From NCBI GenBank assembly GCA_016196035.1, contig JACPYM010000063.1:1-38439 (forward strand): a stretch of 38,439 bases of DNA, written 5' to 3'. The DNA is from Acidobacteriota bacterium. GTDB taxonomy: Bacteria > Acidobacteriota > Blastocatellia > RBC074. The first letter of the stretch is position 1. Every line of letters starts with the position of its first letter. Below the pieces are notes generated by a model. The model had not been told where the DNA came from. It saw nothing but the letters and a program-made list of their open reading frames with translations, and ran no database searches. Position numbers and translations under genes: made by a program. Of this stretch, positions 16,188 to 25,928 are shown one piece after another.

Positions 16188-17471
16188 CTAGTTCAACAAC
16201 TTCGCGGTGATGGCGTCCAGTGTCAGCGCTTCTTGTTCGCCCGTCGCCAGATTCTTCAATCCATACACGCCCCGCGCCACTTCATCGTCGCCGATGATCA
16301 GCGCGTAACGTGCGCCCGCCTTGTTCGCCTGCGCCATTGCCTTCTTCATTTTGCGGTCTTCAAATTCGAGCAGCACCGACACGCCCGCGCGCCGCAACGC
16401 GCTTGCCACTTGAAACGCATGCTGCCGCGCCGCGTCGCCGAGATAAACGATGAACACATCCGGCGCATCCGCCGCGCGCAATCGTGCTGCTTCAGTGTCC
16501 GGCAACGACATCACCATGCGATCCAAGCCGAACGCAAAGCCGAAGCCTTTGGTCGGCGGCCCGTCCAGCGTCTCTGACAAACCATCGTAGCGGCCACCGC
16601 CCACAATCGTATTCTGCGCACCCAGGCCATCGCGTCCCACAATTTCAAACGCCGTGCGCGTGTAGTAATCCAGGCCGCGCACCATGCGCGGGTTGACTGT
16701 GTAGGCGATGCCACGCGCGTCCAGATGCGCTTTGAATTGGTCGAAGTGAGCGCGTGAGGCTTCGTCCAGCGCATCGGTGATCACTGGCAGCGTCGCGATC
16801 ACCGCTTGGCAACTGGCGTTTTTGCAATCGAACACGCGCAGCGGATTTGTCGCGTAACGGTGTTGGCAATCGCCGCACAACTTGTCGAGTTGCGGTGCGA
16901 GCGCCACGCGCAACACTTCCAGATACGCCTCGCGCATCACCGCATCACCAACCGAATTGATCAGCAGCGTCGTGTTCGTAATTCCCAACTCTTTCAACAA
17001 CCAGTCAAGCATCTCGATGACTTCGGCCTCGATGGCCGGGTCGTCGGTCGTGCCCAGCACTTCGACGCCGATTTGATAGAACTGGCGGTAACGCCCGGCC
17101 TGCGGGCGCTCGCGGCGGAACATCGGGCCGATGTAATAGAGCTTGGTCAATTCGCCCGCCGCTTTGTTAGCGAACATCTGGTGCTGGATGTAGGCGCGCA
17201 CGACCGAGGCCGTGTTTTCGGGCCGCAGCGTCAGCGATTCACCGGCGCGGTCTTCGCGGGCGCGGTCTTCAAAGGTGTACATCTCTTTGTGGACGATGTC
17301 GGTCGCCTCGCCCACGCCGCGCGCAAAGAGTTCGGTCTTCTCAAAAATCGGTGTGCGAATTTCTTTGAAGCCGTAGCGGCGAAACGCTTCGCGCGCGACA
17401 GTTTCGATGCGCTGCCAGAGCGGCATGTCTTGGGGTAATAAGTCTCGTGTGCCTCGAACAGTTTGAATCAT
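16188..17471 (-). CDS. hisS: Histidyl-tRNA synthetase
   Basis: 427 residues, the usual length. It charges tRNA-His with histidine in the cytoplasm. Class II motifs are visible: N-terminal VRGTRDLLP, motif 2 FRRERPQAGRYRQFYQ, the histidine-binding MVRGLDYYTRTAFE, motif 3 GFGFAFGLDRMVMSLP, and a C-terminal anticodon-binding domain (VFIVYLGDAARQHAFQVA, then VLLEFEDRKMKKAMAQAN). A Cys-bearing segment (DKLCGDCQHRYATNPLRVFDCKN) is typical for bacterial forms. The ATG start sits right before the conserved N-terminus. Confidence 0.97.
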   Translation of the reverse strand: MIQTVRGTRDLLPQDMPLWQRIETVAREAFRRYGFKEIRTPIFEKTELFARGVGEATDIVHKEMYTFEDRAREDRAGESLTLRPENTASVVRAYIQHQMFANKAAGELTKLYYIGPMFRRERPQAGRYRQFYQIGVEVLGTTDDPAIEAEVIEMLDWLLKELGITNTTLLINSVGDAVMREAYLEVLRVALAPQLDKLCGDCQHRYATNPLRVFDCKNASCQAVIATLPVITDALDEASRAHFDQFKAHLDARGIAYTVNPRMVRGLDYYTRTAFEIVGRDGLGAQNTIVGGGRYDGLSETLDGPPTKGFGFAFGLDRMVMSLPDTEAARLRAADAPDVFIVYLGDAARQHAFQVASALRRAGVSVLLEFEDRKMKKAMAQANKAGARYALIIGDDEVARGVYGLKNLATGEQEALTLDAITAKLLN

Positions 17472-17574
17472 AGTGGTCAGTGGTCAGTAGTTAGTGGTCA
17501 GAATGAAGCGCGGATTGTAGCATGCGGTTTGGGGCGGCCCAATTCTCCGCTTTTACATACGGCGCACTGAAGAG

Positions 17575-17671
17575 GAGATTACGGAACCGACGGAAATAAC
17601 GGAACAGGCAGAACCGCTCTTGCTTGGGCTGCTTCCGTTTGTTCTGTTATTTCCGTCTATTCCGTAATCTC
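17575..17671. repeat. Long inverted repeat, ggaaataacgg family, copy 2
   Basis: Arms about 17575-17611 and 17633-17671 pair with few mismatches (gagattacgga... against ...tccgtaatctc). It is closely related to the hairpin at 133-204, over 17 kb away, which shows the unit is dispersed. It sits in the spacer between divergent hisS and the crotonase gene. Confidence 0.8.
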
Positions 17672-17723
17672 TCTTTTTCTCGTCTGATTTGTTGCCCGTT
17701 TTCTTTGTTACTCAGGAGGTTTC

Positions 17724-18470
17724 ATGCTGCTGATTGAACGCGAGCCTGGCATCTTGGTGCTGACGCTCAACCGCCCGGACAAACGTAATTCTCTGCATCC
17801 CGAGTTGCTCGACATTCTGAACACCGAGTTTATCCAAGTCGCCAACGACGCCAGCATCAACGTTGTCGTGTTGACCGGCGTGGGCTCCAGCTTTTGCGCG
17901 GGGCTGGATTTGCAACACCTGCTCAATCTGAGTGACGCGGGCAAGGTTGAATACATGCGCCAGTTGTTCGATCTGTTTGAACGAATGTACACGCTGCCGC
18001 AACCGATCATTGCGGCGATCAACGGCCCGGCGATGGCGGGCGGCTTTGATCTGGCGGCCTTTTGCGACTTGCGGCTGTGCGTGACGACGGCCAAGTTCGC
18101 CCAGACCGAAATTTTGCTCGGCATCACGCAAATCATGTTTCCGCTCTATCACAGCATCGGCCTCACGCGCGCCAAAGAACTGGCCTTCACCGGCGAAGCG
18201 ATCAGCGCCGAAGAGGCGCATCGCATCGGCTTCGTCAATCACGTCTATGCCGCCGAAAGCCTGATGAGCGAGGCGCTAAAGCTGGCCGACAAACTGGCCG
18301 CGCGCCCGTGCCAGACGCTCTTTGCCACCAAACGGCTGAGCCGCGAATTGTTGGACGCCGATACGCCCACGGCCTTTGGCAAAATGTTTGGAGCGATCAG
18401 CGAACGTCTGCAAGCTGAAGAGCACAAGCAAAAGGTGGTTGAGTATGTCGAGAATTTGAAGAAACGCTGA
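17724..18470 (+). CDS. Enoyl-CoA hydratase/isomerase (crotonase) family protein
   Basis: 248 residues, with the ideal ribosome site aggagg seven bases before ATG. The crotonase fold is evident: NRPDKRNSLHPEL, the oxyanion-hole loops SSFCAGLDL and NGPAMAGGFDLAAFCDLRLC, and TEILLG. Of the two catalytic acids of hydratases, the second (Glu in QTEILLG) is present, and the first is an Asp (GGFDL) where mitochondrial hydratase has Glu. That fits isomerases and many uncharacterised crotonases, so the CoA substrate is not assigned. It is alone on its strand, converging on the CinA-like gene. Confidence 0.9.
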   Translation: MLLIEREPGILVLTLNRPDKRNSLHPELLDILNTEFIQVANDASINVVVLTGVGSSFCAGLDLQHLLNLSDAGKVEYMRQLFDLFERMYTLPQPIIAAINGPAMAGGFDLAAFCDLRLCVTTAKFAQTEILLGITQIMFPLYHSIGLTRAKELAFTGEAISAEEAHRIGFVNHVYAAESLMSEALKLADKLAARPCQTLFATKRLSRELLDADTPTAFGKMFGAISERLQAEEHKQKVVEYVENLKKR

Positions 18471-18479
18471 AACAGGTTT

Positions 18480-18551
18480 GCCGCCGAGGAACGCAGAAAA
18501 GCGCAGATCAGCCTTACGATTGATCTGCGTCTTTCTGCGTTCATCTGCGGC
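18480..18551. repeat. Inverted repeat between convergent genes, gaacgcagaaa family
   Basis: Arms 18480-18510 and 18521-18551 are complementary at 27 of 31 positions with a ten-base loop. It exactly fills the gap between the convergent crotonase and CinA-like genes, the right arm touching the latter's stop codon. It can serve as a bidirectional terminator as well as being a dispersed repeat. Confidence 0.75.
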
Positions 18552-19297
18552 TAAACTTCTTCCTGTCGCACCAACTGCGCCGGATCGAGCAAGGCCAGCA
18601 AGGCCGCGACCGCTGCCTGCAAGGCCGCTTCGTCTTTCGATTCCAAGGTGAGTTTGACCTTGTAATCAGGCGTCGAGAAACTCGGATATGACCCGATGGC
18701 GACCAGGGGATGCGCGGCGGCGGCGGTGCTCAAGCGCGCCGCAATGTCGAATTCGTCTTCTAGCGTGTACAACGCCCGCGCATAAAACGGCGCGACACGG
18801 AAGCGTTCGCGCAGCGCCAGAAACTTTTGGCGAAACAGTTCGGGCACGCCCGGCAGGATATACACATTGCGCATCGCCAGTACCGGCCAGCGCATTTCGG
18901 CGGTTTCGATCAATTCCGCTCCTTGCGGCACATCGGCCATGCGCAACTTGGCTTCATCAATACCGCCGGGCCGCTCGCCAAAATACTGGCGCAAGCGCGC
19001 TTCCAATTCGGGCTGGCGCACGATGGGCACATCAAACGCCTGCGCTACACCGACCAGCGTCACGTCATCGTGCGTAGGCCCGACGCCACCCGAGGTGAAC
19101 ACATAATCAAATCGCGCCGAGAGGTCGCGCACGCTGGCCGCGATTTCTTCCATGTCGTCTGGAATGACCAGAATGCGTTTGAGCGCGACGCCCAAAGCGC
19201 GCAATTCACCAATCAGCAATTGTGCATTTTGGTCAGCAGTCTTGCCGCTCAGAATTTCATCGCCGATCACCAGAATGGCAGCGGTTGGAATTTGCAT
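18551..19297 (-). CDS. CinA N-terminal/MoaB-Mog domain protein
   Basis: 248 residues from the ATG at 19297 (another in-frame ATG is four codons upstream). The N-terminus TAAILVIGDEILSGKTADQNAQ and the motif FTSGGVGPTHDDVT define the molybdopterin-binding (MoCF) domain as in CinA. The C-terminal NMN-deamidase domain of full CinA is absent; the remaining part (about residues 170-248) is the short second domain of stand-alone members. Related proteins bind nucleotide cofactors, and the exact substrate is uncertain. An open frame extends much further upstream through the repeat at 19335-19442, but that part is repeat DNA and is not included. Confidence 0.9.
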   Translation of the reverse strand: MQIPTAAILVIGDEILSGKTADQNAQLLIGELRALGVALKRILVIPDDMEEIAASVRDLSARFDYVFTSGGVGPTHDDVTLVGVAQAFDVPIVRQPELEARLRQYFGERPGGIDEAKLRMADVPQGAELIETAEMRWPVLAMRNVYILPGVPELFRQKFLALRERFRVAPFYARALYTLEDEFDIAARLSTAAAAHPLVAIGSYPSFSTPDYKVKLTLESKDEAALQAAVAALLALLDPAQLVRQEEV

Positions 19298-19334
19298 AGG
19301 GCGTATCATAGCCAGCGTAAGAGAAGTCGCAACC

Positions 19335-19442
19335 CCTGGGTACGCACCGCTTCCAGCGTGCGGTCTCGGCGGAAGGCGGCTTCCTACCGGCAGATAAGCA
19401 TCTGCTGCCACGCCTGCACGCTGGAAGCGGTGCGTACCCAGG
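19335..19442. repeat. Inverted repeat, 27-bp perfect arms
   Basis: Arms 19335-19361 and 19416-19442 are perfect inverted copies (ctgggtacgcaccgcttcca and rest), with a smaller inner hairpin. It lies between the divergent CinA-like and macroglobulin genes. Its layout resembles the inner part of the element at 8991-9217. Confidence 0.85.
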
Positions 19443-19546
19443 AACAATTTTTTGGCAACAAACGTCCCTTGCGGCGTTCGATACCATGCGCAACCCCTTT
19501 GATAAATGTCCTCAGAAAAACGGCTCAGAAATGACGAGGTTCCATC

Positions 19547-22500
19547 ATGATGCGTTTCAATCTCAAATCCGGTCTCTGGTTTCCACTGGCAGGCGTGTTG
19601 CTGCTCTTTGCGCTTTTCGTTTTTCATCCTGCCACCAGCGGACAAATCCGCCGCGGGCTGCTTTCCACACCTATGAACCAAGCACCACAAGACGGCCTGC
19701 AATTTCGGTTGAGCGAAGGCGCGGAGACCTCAGACCGTCCGCAACAATTGCCGACGCCCACCGCGCAACCGCTGAGCGCCAACGAAACCAACGCGCTGGT
19801 GGGCCGCCTTGCGCCAATCAAAGTCGAGAAGGATGACGAAAAAGAATTCGCCTTGCGCGAACGTTCGTTGCCGCCGCCACGCACGGGCCAGACGATCAAC
19901 GAAACCTTCCCGCCCACTGGCACGGGCGCGCAAGCTGAAAAGCCCACGACCACGCCGCTCGAAATCACCCGCTTTGCGCCCGAAGGCGAAGTGCCGCTCG
20001 CGCCGCATCTGAGCATCACTTTTTCGCAACCGATGGTCGCCGTGACTAGCAACGATGATCTGGCCGCCGGGCAAGTCCCCGCGCGTTTGTCGCCGCAACC
20101 GGAAGGCCGCTGGCGTTGGCTGGGCACGAAGACGTTGCTGTTTGCGCCCAAAGACCGCTTTCCGATGGCGACGGTGTATGCGGTCGAGATTCCCGCCGGG
20201 ACGAAATCGGCCTGGGGCAATGCGCTCGCGGCAATCAAGCGTTGGACGTTCAGCACGCCGCCGCCGCAAGTCACCGATAGTTATCCGAATGGCGGGCCGA
20301 CCACGCGCAATCCGCTGTTCTTTGCCGGCTTCGATCAACGCATCAATCCGGCAGCGGCGTTGCAAACGATCAAGCTGACAGCGGCGGGCCGCACGACGGC
20401 GCTGCGCCTGGCAACTGCCGAAGAGATCGAAAAGGACGAAGCTGTGCGCCAACGCGTCAAGGCAGCGCAACCGGAACGTTGGCTGACGTTTCGTGCCGCT
20501 GCCAACAGCGAACAGGCGTTGCTGGCCGATACGGCTTACACCGTGCAGGTTGGCCCAGGCACGCCCTCTGCCGAAGGGCCGCGCGCGACCGAAAAGCCGC
20601 ACACGTTCACGTTCCGCACCTTCGGGCCGCTGGCGCTCGTGCGCCATCAGTGCGGTTATCAGGAACGCTGTGAGCCGTTCATGCCTTGGTCGCTCGAATT
20701 CAGCAATCCGCTGGACGTTGAGACGTTCGACAAGAAATGGTTTCGCGTAGAGCCGGAAGTGCCAGGGCTGCAAATCAGCAACTACGGCAACATCGTCAAC
20801 CTGCAAGGTGCGACCAAAGGGCGCACGACTTATCGCGTGACGATTGACGCGGGCGTGCGCGATCAATTTGGGCAAACGCTGGGCAAGCCGGTGGTGGTGA
20901 CGTTCACGACGACGGACGCGCAGCCGAATTTCTTTGCTTCGGGCGAAGGCATGGTCGTGCTCGATCCGTATGCCGCGCCGAAGTTTTCGATTTACAGCGT
21001 CAATCATCAGCAACTCAAAGTGACGCTCTTTGCCGTCACGCCGTCGGATTGGGGCACATACACCAACGTCATGCGCCGCGAGCAGGGCGAACAGGTGACC
21101 GCGCCAACGACCATCGGGCGCGTCGTTTCAGCCAAAGTCGTTGACCTGAACGCCAAGCCGGATGAGTTGACCGAAACGCAACTCGATCTGTCGCCCGCGC
21201 TGACCAGTGGTGTCGGCCACGTCGTCATTCGTGTAGACGCCGTGCAACCCGCGCGCAATCGCTGGGAGCGGCGGCGCCTGAATGTCTGGACGACGGCGAC
21301 GCAAATCGGATTGGACGCTTTCATAGATCAGAGTGAAGTGTTGGGCTGGGCGAGTTCGTTGAAAGACGGCAAGCCGTTCAGCGAGGTTGAATTGACGCTG
21401 GTTGAAAACGGCGCGACTGCCAAGACCGGCGCAGATGGTTTGGCGCGGCTACCACTGTCAAACAGCAAACCTGCGCCAATGTTGATTGCAAGGCGCGGCA
21501 ATGATTCGGCATTCCTGCCGGAAAATTTTTACGCGTATCGTGAAGGCGGCTGGCGCAAACAGCCGTTGCGCGATGCGCTGGCCTGGCATGTCTTTGATGA
21601 TCGCGGCTTGTATAAACCAGGCGAAGAGGTGCGCGTCAAAGGCTGGTTACGGCGCATCGGCGGTGGGCCGTTGGGCGATGTCGGCGCGGCGGGCATTACG
21701 TCAGTCAACTTCACGCTGAATGACAGTCGTGGCAATGAGATCAGCAAAGGCACGCTGAACGTCAACCCGCTGGGCGGCTTTGATACCAAATTGAAGCTGC
21801 CGCCGACGATGAATTTGGGGTCAGCGCAGTTGCGCTTGATGGCTGGCAACAACGGCTTGCCGGGCAACGAAAGCTACCACGCGATTCAGGTCCAGGAATT
21901 CCGCCGCCCCGAATACGAAGTCACCGTGCGCGCCGACGCCGGGCCGCATTTCATCAAAGGCAAAGCCGAGTTGACCGTCGCGGCCAGCTATTACGCGGGC
22001 GGCGGGCTGCCCAATGCCGAGGTCAATTGGAACGTCAACGCGACGCCGACGAATTACACACCGCCCAATCGCGGCGATTTCAGCTTCGGCACGTGGGTGC
22101 CGTGGTGGGAATATCGCAGCGAAAGCGGGCGGACAAACAGCCAACAATTTCAGGGCCGCACCGATGCGGCGGGCAAGCATCATTTGCGAATTGATTTCGA
22201 CAGCGCCGCACCGCCACGTCCGATGAGCGTGACGGCTTCGGCGAGCGTGCAGGATGTGAATCGGCAGGCGCTGTCTGGTTCGACCACGCTGCTCGTGCAT
22301 CCGGCGGAACTTTATGTCGGATTGCGCAGCCGCCGCACCTTTGTGCAACCGGGCGAGCCGTTAGTAGTCGAAGCCATCGTGACCGATCTGGATGGCAAGG
22401 CCGTCAGCCAGCGCGAGATCAGAATGCGCGCCGTGCAATTGGCCTGGACGTTTGAGAAAGGCGCGTGGAAACAGACCGAACAGGACGCGCAGGAATGCGT

Positions 22501-25500
22501 CGTGCGGTCAAGTAACGAACCTGTGCAATGCCGCTTCGCGCCGAAAGAGGGCGGGACGTACCGCGTGACGGCCACTACACTAGACGACCGCGAGCGGCCC
22601 AATCAGAGCGAATTGACGCTCTGGGTCGCGGGCGGCAAACGTCCGCCGTCACGCGAACTGGCGCAAGAGAAGGTCGAACTGATCCCGAATCAGAAAGAGT
22701 ACAAACCGGGCGACGTGGCCGAGGTGTTGGTGCAAGCGCCCTTCGCCAACGCCGAAGCCGTGTTGACCTTGCGCCGTTCGGGCTTGGTCAGCAGCGAACG
22801 CTTCACGCTCAGCGGCACATCGCACACGCTGCGCATCCCAATCAAAGACGAATACACGCCGAACATCCACGTGCAGGTTGATCTGGTCGGCGCGGCGGAA
22901 CGAACCGACGACGCGGGCCAGCCGAAAGCGGGCGTGCCGAAACGTCCGGCCTTTGCATCGGGCCAGTTGAATCTGGCGGTGCCGCCGGTGACGCGCAAGC
23001 TGACGGTTACGGCATTGCCACGCGACAAAGCGTTGGAACCGGGCGGCACGACGGCGGTGAATGTCGAAGTACGCGACGCGGCGGGTCAGCCTGTGCGCGG
23101 CGGCGAAGTGGCACTGGTCGTGGTGGATGAAGCGGTGCTGGCCTTGACGGGCTATAAGCTGGGCGATCCGCTGGCGACGTTTTATCAGCAGCGGGGCGAT
23201 GAGGTGAGCGAGCATCGGTTGCGGGAGAAAGTGATGCTCGCTGATCCCACTGCTTTGATTGGTAAAGTAAAAGCACCTTTTGAGCGGCTGGAATCATTGG
23301 GGGGCATGGGTAGATCGGCAAGTGCAGTAAAACTTTCTTCTGGTGTAGTAGCAGAAGATAGACTGGCAAGAATGGCTGCTGCGCCGATGGCCGAGGCTGC
23401 CGAGTTCGGCAAAAACAATGCACAATCTCAACCAATCCAAGTCCGCACCAACTTCGACGCCCTCGCCTTCTTCGCCGCTGAATTGCCCACCGATGCCAAC
23501 GGGCGCGCCACGGTTACGGTGAAGCTGCCCGACAATCTGACGCGCTATCGCGTGATGGCCGTTGCGGTCGCGGGCGAAAAGCAATTCGGCAGCGGCGAAG
23601 CGGCCATCACCGCGCGCTTGCCGTTGATGGCGCGACCGAGCGCGCCGCGCTTCCTCAACTTCGGCGACCGCTTTGAATTGCCCGTCGTCGTGCAGAACCA
23701 GACCGATGCGCCGCTGACCGTGGATGTCGCTGTGCGCGCGTCAAATGCTTTGCTGACGGGTGTCAGCAGCGCATCCGTGAGGGAAGGCAACACTGGCGTG
23801 GCGGGCAATTTGCCGGAGTCAGCCCTTGCTAACCCGCGGGCTACTGACACGGCGGGGCGGCGCGTGATCGTTCCGGCGAATGATCGCGTGGAGGTGCGCT
23901 TCCCCGCCGCCGCGTTGAAGCCGGGCACGGCGCGCTTCCAGATTGGCGTCAGTTCTGGCCGCTGGGCCGATGCCGCCGAAGTGAGTTTGCCGGTGTGGAC
24001 GCCCGCGACGACCGAGGCGTTTGCGACCTACGGCGAGCTTGATAACGGCGTGATGGCGCAACCGGTTAAAGCGCCTTCCGATGCGATCAAACAGTTCGGC
24101 GGGTTGGAGGTAACAACCTCGTCTACGCAATTGCAGGCGTTGACCGATGCTGTGCTGTATCTGACGACCTATCCTTATGAATGCGCCGAACAGATTTCGT
24201 CGCGCGTGCTGGCGCTTGCGGCGTTGCGCGATGTGCTGGCGGCCTTTGACGCAAAAGGGCTGCCGCCCGCCGACCAATTGGTCGCGCAGGTCAACCGCGA
24301 TGTCGAACGCCTGCGCGGGATGCAAAACCCGGACGGCGGTTTCGGCTTCTGGACGCGCGGCAACGAGTCCTGGCCGTACCTGAGCATCCACGTCGCCCAC
24401 GCGCTGGCCCGCGCCAAAGAGAAGGGCTTCGACGTGCCGGACGCGATGCTCGAACAATCAAAAGGCTACTTGCGCGCGGTCGAACAGCGCATCCCCAGTT
24501 GGTATGGCGCAGAGGCGCGGCGCTCGCTGATCGCTTATGCGCTGTTCACGCGCGCGCGGCTGGGCGACCGCGATGCGGCAAAGGCACGGACGTTGATTGC
24601 GCAAGCAAGCGGAGCCGACAAGATGCCATTGGAGTCTTTAGGCTGGCTGCTGCCGGTGCTTTCCGGTGAAGCCAATTCCAAAGTCGAAGTCGCCGCCATC
24701 CGCCGCCACCTCGCCAATCGCGTCGAAGAGACCGCTGGCACGGCGCATTTCACGACGGCTTATAAAGATGGCAGTGGTGGCGACGGCGGGTATCTGCTGT
24801 TGCATTCCGACCGTCGCGCCGACGGCATTATCCTCTCCGCGCTGATCGGCGACGATCCCACCAACGATCTGATTCCGAAGCTGGCGCGCGGGCTGCTGGC
24901 GCATCGCAAGGCCGGGCGTTGGGAAAACACGCAGGAGAACGGTTGGGTGCTGCTGGCGCTGGATCGGTACTTCAACACCTATGAAAAGGTCACGCCCGAT
25001 TTTGTCGCGCGCGTCTGGCTTGGCGCTGGCTTCGCGGGCGAGCAGGCGTTCAAAGGGCGCACGACGGACAGCCGCCAACTCAACATCCCGATGTCTTACC
25101 TGATGGCGCGAAGCGGCGCGCAAAACCTGACCTTGAGCAAGGAAGGCCCAGGACGTTTGTATTACCGCATCGGCATGCAATACGCGCCGAGCAATCTGCA
25201 ACTCAAAGCTGCTGATTACGGCTTCACGGTCACACGCACCTACGAAGCGATGGACGATCCCAACGATGTGCGGCGGCAAGAAGACGGCACGTGGCGGATC
25301 AAAGCTGGCGCGCAAGTGCGCGTGCGGTTGACGATGGTCGCGCCCACGCGGCGTTATCACGTCGCGCTGGTTGATCCGCTGCCCGCCGGGCTTGAAGCGT
25401 TGAATCCGGCGCTCGCAACCACGGGCGCGATTCCGCGCGATCCGAACGAGAGCGCGTCAAATCGGTATTGGTGGTGGCAGCGCACCTGGTACGAACACCA

Positions 25501-25684
25501 GAACATGCGCGACGAGCGCGTCGAAGCGTTCGCTTCGTTGTTGTGGGAAGGCGTGCACAGTTATTCGTATGTCGCGCGCGCAACAACGCCGGGCGTGTTC
25601 ATCGTGCCACCGACCAAGGCCGAAGAGATGTACCACCCCGAAACCTTTGGGCGCGGGGCGAGCGAGCGCGTGGTCATCGAATAA
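19547..25684 (+). CDS. Bacterial alpha-2-macroglobulin with thioester
   Basis: 2045 residues, longer than E. coli YfhM (about 1650). An N-terminal hydrophobic segment (LWFPLAGVLLLFALFVF) without lipobox Cys suggests a membrane-anchored or periplasmic protein. Then come an Ig-like domain (about residues 130-240), macroglobulin domains including VFDDRGLYKPGEEVRVKGWL (about 680-710), the bait-region domain (YKPGDVAEVLVQAP about 1050, VVVDEAVLALTGYKLGDPLA about 1190), a linker (about 1215-1300), the A2M core (LPTDANGRATVTVKLPDNLT about 1310) and the thioester domain with the intact CAEQ motif starting at Cys1546, then C-terminal domains. Such proteins trap proteases in the periplasm: cleavage of the bait exposes the thioester. 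The often associated pbpC is not next to it. The linker is AT-richer than the flanks. Start ATG at 19547 or 19550; gagg lies upstream. Confidence 0.94.
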   Translation: MMRFNLKSGLWFPLAGVLLLFALFVFHPATSGQIRRGLLSTPMNQAPQDGLQFRLSEGAETSDRPQQLPTPTAQPLSANETNALVGRLAPIKVEKDDEKEFALRERSLPPPRTGQTINETFPPTGTGAQAEKPTTTPLEITRFAPEGEVPLAPHLSITFSQPMVAVTSNDDLAAGQVPARLSPQPEGRWRWLGTKTLLFAPKDRFPMATVYAVEIPAGTKSAWGNALAAIKRWTFSTPPPQVTDSYPNGGPTTRNPLFFAGFDQRINPAAALQTIKLTAAGRTTALRLATAEEIEKDEAVRQRVKAAQPERWLTFRAAANSEQALLADTAYTVQVGPGTPSAEGPRATEKPHTFTFRTFGPLALVRHQCGYQERCEPFMPWSLEFSNPLDVETFDKKWFRVEPEVPGLQISNYGNIVNLQGATKGRTTYRVTIDAGVRDQFGQTLGKPVVVTFTTTDAQPNFFASGEGMVVLDPYAAPKFSIYSVNHQQLKVTLFAVTPSDWGTYTNVMRREQGEQVTAPTTIGRVVSAKVVDLNAKPDELTETQLDLSPALTSGVGHVVIRVDAVQPARNRWERRRLNVWTTATQIGLDAFIDQSEVLGWASSLKDGKPFSEVELTLVENGATAKTGADGLARLPLSNSKPAPMLIARRGNDSAFLPENFYAYREGGWRKQPLRDALAWHVFDDRGLYKPGEEVRVKGWLRRIGGGPLGDVGAAGITSVNFTLNDSRGNEISKGTLNVNPLGGFDTKLKLPPTMNLGSAQLRLMAGNNGLPGNESYHAIQVQEFRRPEYEVTVRADAGPHFIKGKAELTVAASYYAGGGLPNAEVNWNVNATPTNYTPPNRGDFSFGTWVPWWEYRSESGRTNSQQFQGRTDAAGKHHLRIDFDSAAPPRPMSVTASASVQDVNRQALSGSTTLLVHPAELYVGLRSRRTFVQPGEPLVVEAIVTDLDGKAVSQREIRMRAVQLAWTFEKGAWKQTEQDAQECVVRSSNEPVQCRFAPKEGGTYRVTATTLDDRERPNQSELTLWVAGGKRPPSRELAQEKVELIPNQKEYKPGDVAEVLVQAPFANAEAVLTLRRSGLVSSERFTLSGTSHTLRIPIKDEYTPNIHVQVDLVGAAERTDDAGQPKAGVPKRPAFASGQLNLAVPPVTRKLTVTALPRDKALEPGGTTAVNVEVRDAAGQPVRGGEVALVVVDEAVLALTGYKLGDPLATFYQQRGDEVSEHRLREKVMLADPTALIGKVKAPFERLESLGGMGRSASAVKLSSGVVAEDRLARMAAAPMAEAAEFGKNNAQSQPIQVRTNFDALAFFAAELPTDANGRATVTVKLPDNLTRYRVMAVAVAGEKQFGSGEAAITARLPLMARPSAPRFLNFGDRFELPVVVQNQTDAPLTVDVAVRASNALLTGVSSASVREGNTGVAGNLPESALANPRATDTAGRRVIVPANDRVEVRFPAAALKPGTARFQIGVSSGRWADAAEVSLPVWTPATTEAFATYGELDNGVMAQPVKAPSDAIKQFGGLEVTTSSTQLQALTDAVLYLTTYPYECAEQISSRVLALAALRDVLAAFDAKGLPPADQLVAQVNRDVERLRGMQNPDGGFGFWTRGNESWPYLSIHVAHALARAKEKGFDVPDAMLEQSKGYLRAVEQRIPSWYGAEARRSLIAYALFTRARLGDRDAAKARTLIAQASGADKMPLESLGWLLPVLSGEANSKVEVAAIRRHLANRVEETAGTAHFTTAYKDGSGGDGGYLLLHSDRRADGIILSALIGDDPTNDLIPKLARGLLAHRKAGRWENTQENGWVLLALDRYFNTYEKVTPDFVARVWLGAGFAGEQAFKGRTTDSRQLNIPMSYLMARSGAQNLTLSKEGPGRLYYRIGMQYAPSNLQLKAADYGFTVTRTYEAMDDPNDVRRQEDGTWRIKAGAQVRVRLTMVAPTRRYHVALVDPLPAGLEALNPALATTGAIPRDPNESASNRYWWWQRTWYEHQNMRDERVEAFASLLWEGVHSYSYVARATTPGVFIVPPTKAEEMYHPETFGRGASERVVIE

Positions 25685-25715
25685 CGCTCAAGCGTCAATC
25701 GCGGCGTGCGAATTT

Positions 25716-25816
25716 GAAACCACGAAGCGACGAAGAGCACGAAGGGAATAGGAGGATATTTCAGAATTCCTTCCCAACTTCTTCGTGCTCTTCGTCGTTT
25801 CGTGGTTTCTTTTTTT
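25716..25816. repeat. Inverted repeat with T-run, likely terminator of the macroglobulin gene
   Basis: Arms 25716-25744 and 25781-25809 match at 28 of 29 positions (ccacgaagcgacgaagagca against its complement) and are followed by a run of T. This looks both like a dispersed repeat and like a factor-independent terminator separating the macroglobulin gene from the rrf2-suf operon. Confidence 0.75.
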
Positions 25817-25830
25817 CAGCCAAACAGATT

Positions 25831-25856
25831 TATACCCGACAACCTTGTCAGGTATA
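25831..25856 (+). promoter_or_regulatory. Candidate Rrf2/IscR-type operator upstream of the regulator gene
   Basis: The centre of a 44-bp near-perfect palindrome (25822-25865; 15-bp perfect outer arms plus gacaa/ttgtc inside). It reads TATACC-CGAC, six bases, GTCA-GGTATA. IscR type 1 sites have a similar ATAC..GAC/GTC..GTAT dyad, but with one more central base. A second copy with the same GAC-N6-GTCA spacing lies before sufB (26459-26484). A possible -35 ttgtca (25845) and -10 taggat (25868) would put the operator over the promoter, fitting autoregulation. Confidence 0.6.
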
Positions 25857-25928
25857 AATCTGTTTGTTAGGATGCCTGCGAAATTAAAGGACAGTTCGAT
25901 CCCACAGGAATCAAGCAGGAAACAAATT

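Noticed and set aside
17472-17510. Short agtggtcag tandem repeat upstream of hisS
   Set aside because: Only about three imperfect units; too short and degenerate to call a regulatory or repeat element with confidence.
19298-19702. Extension of the CinA-like gene by about 135 codons upstream
   Set aside because: The extension runs through a 27-bp-arm hairpin repeat and into the macroglobulin gene on the other strand; the conserved N-terminus begins at the ATG at 19297.
19730-21013. Long antisense frame (427 codons) within the macroglobulin gene
   Set aside because: High-GC coding DNA often leaves such shadow frames; the protein is Arg/Gln-rich without family features.
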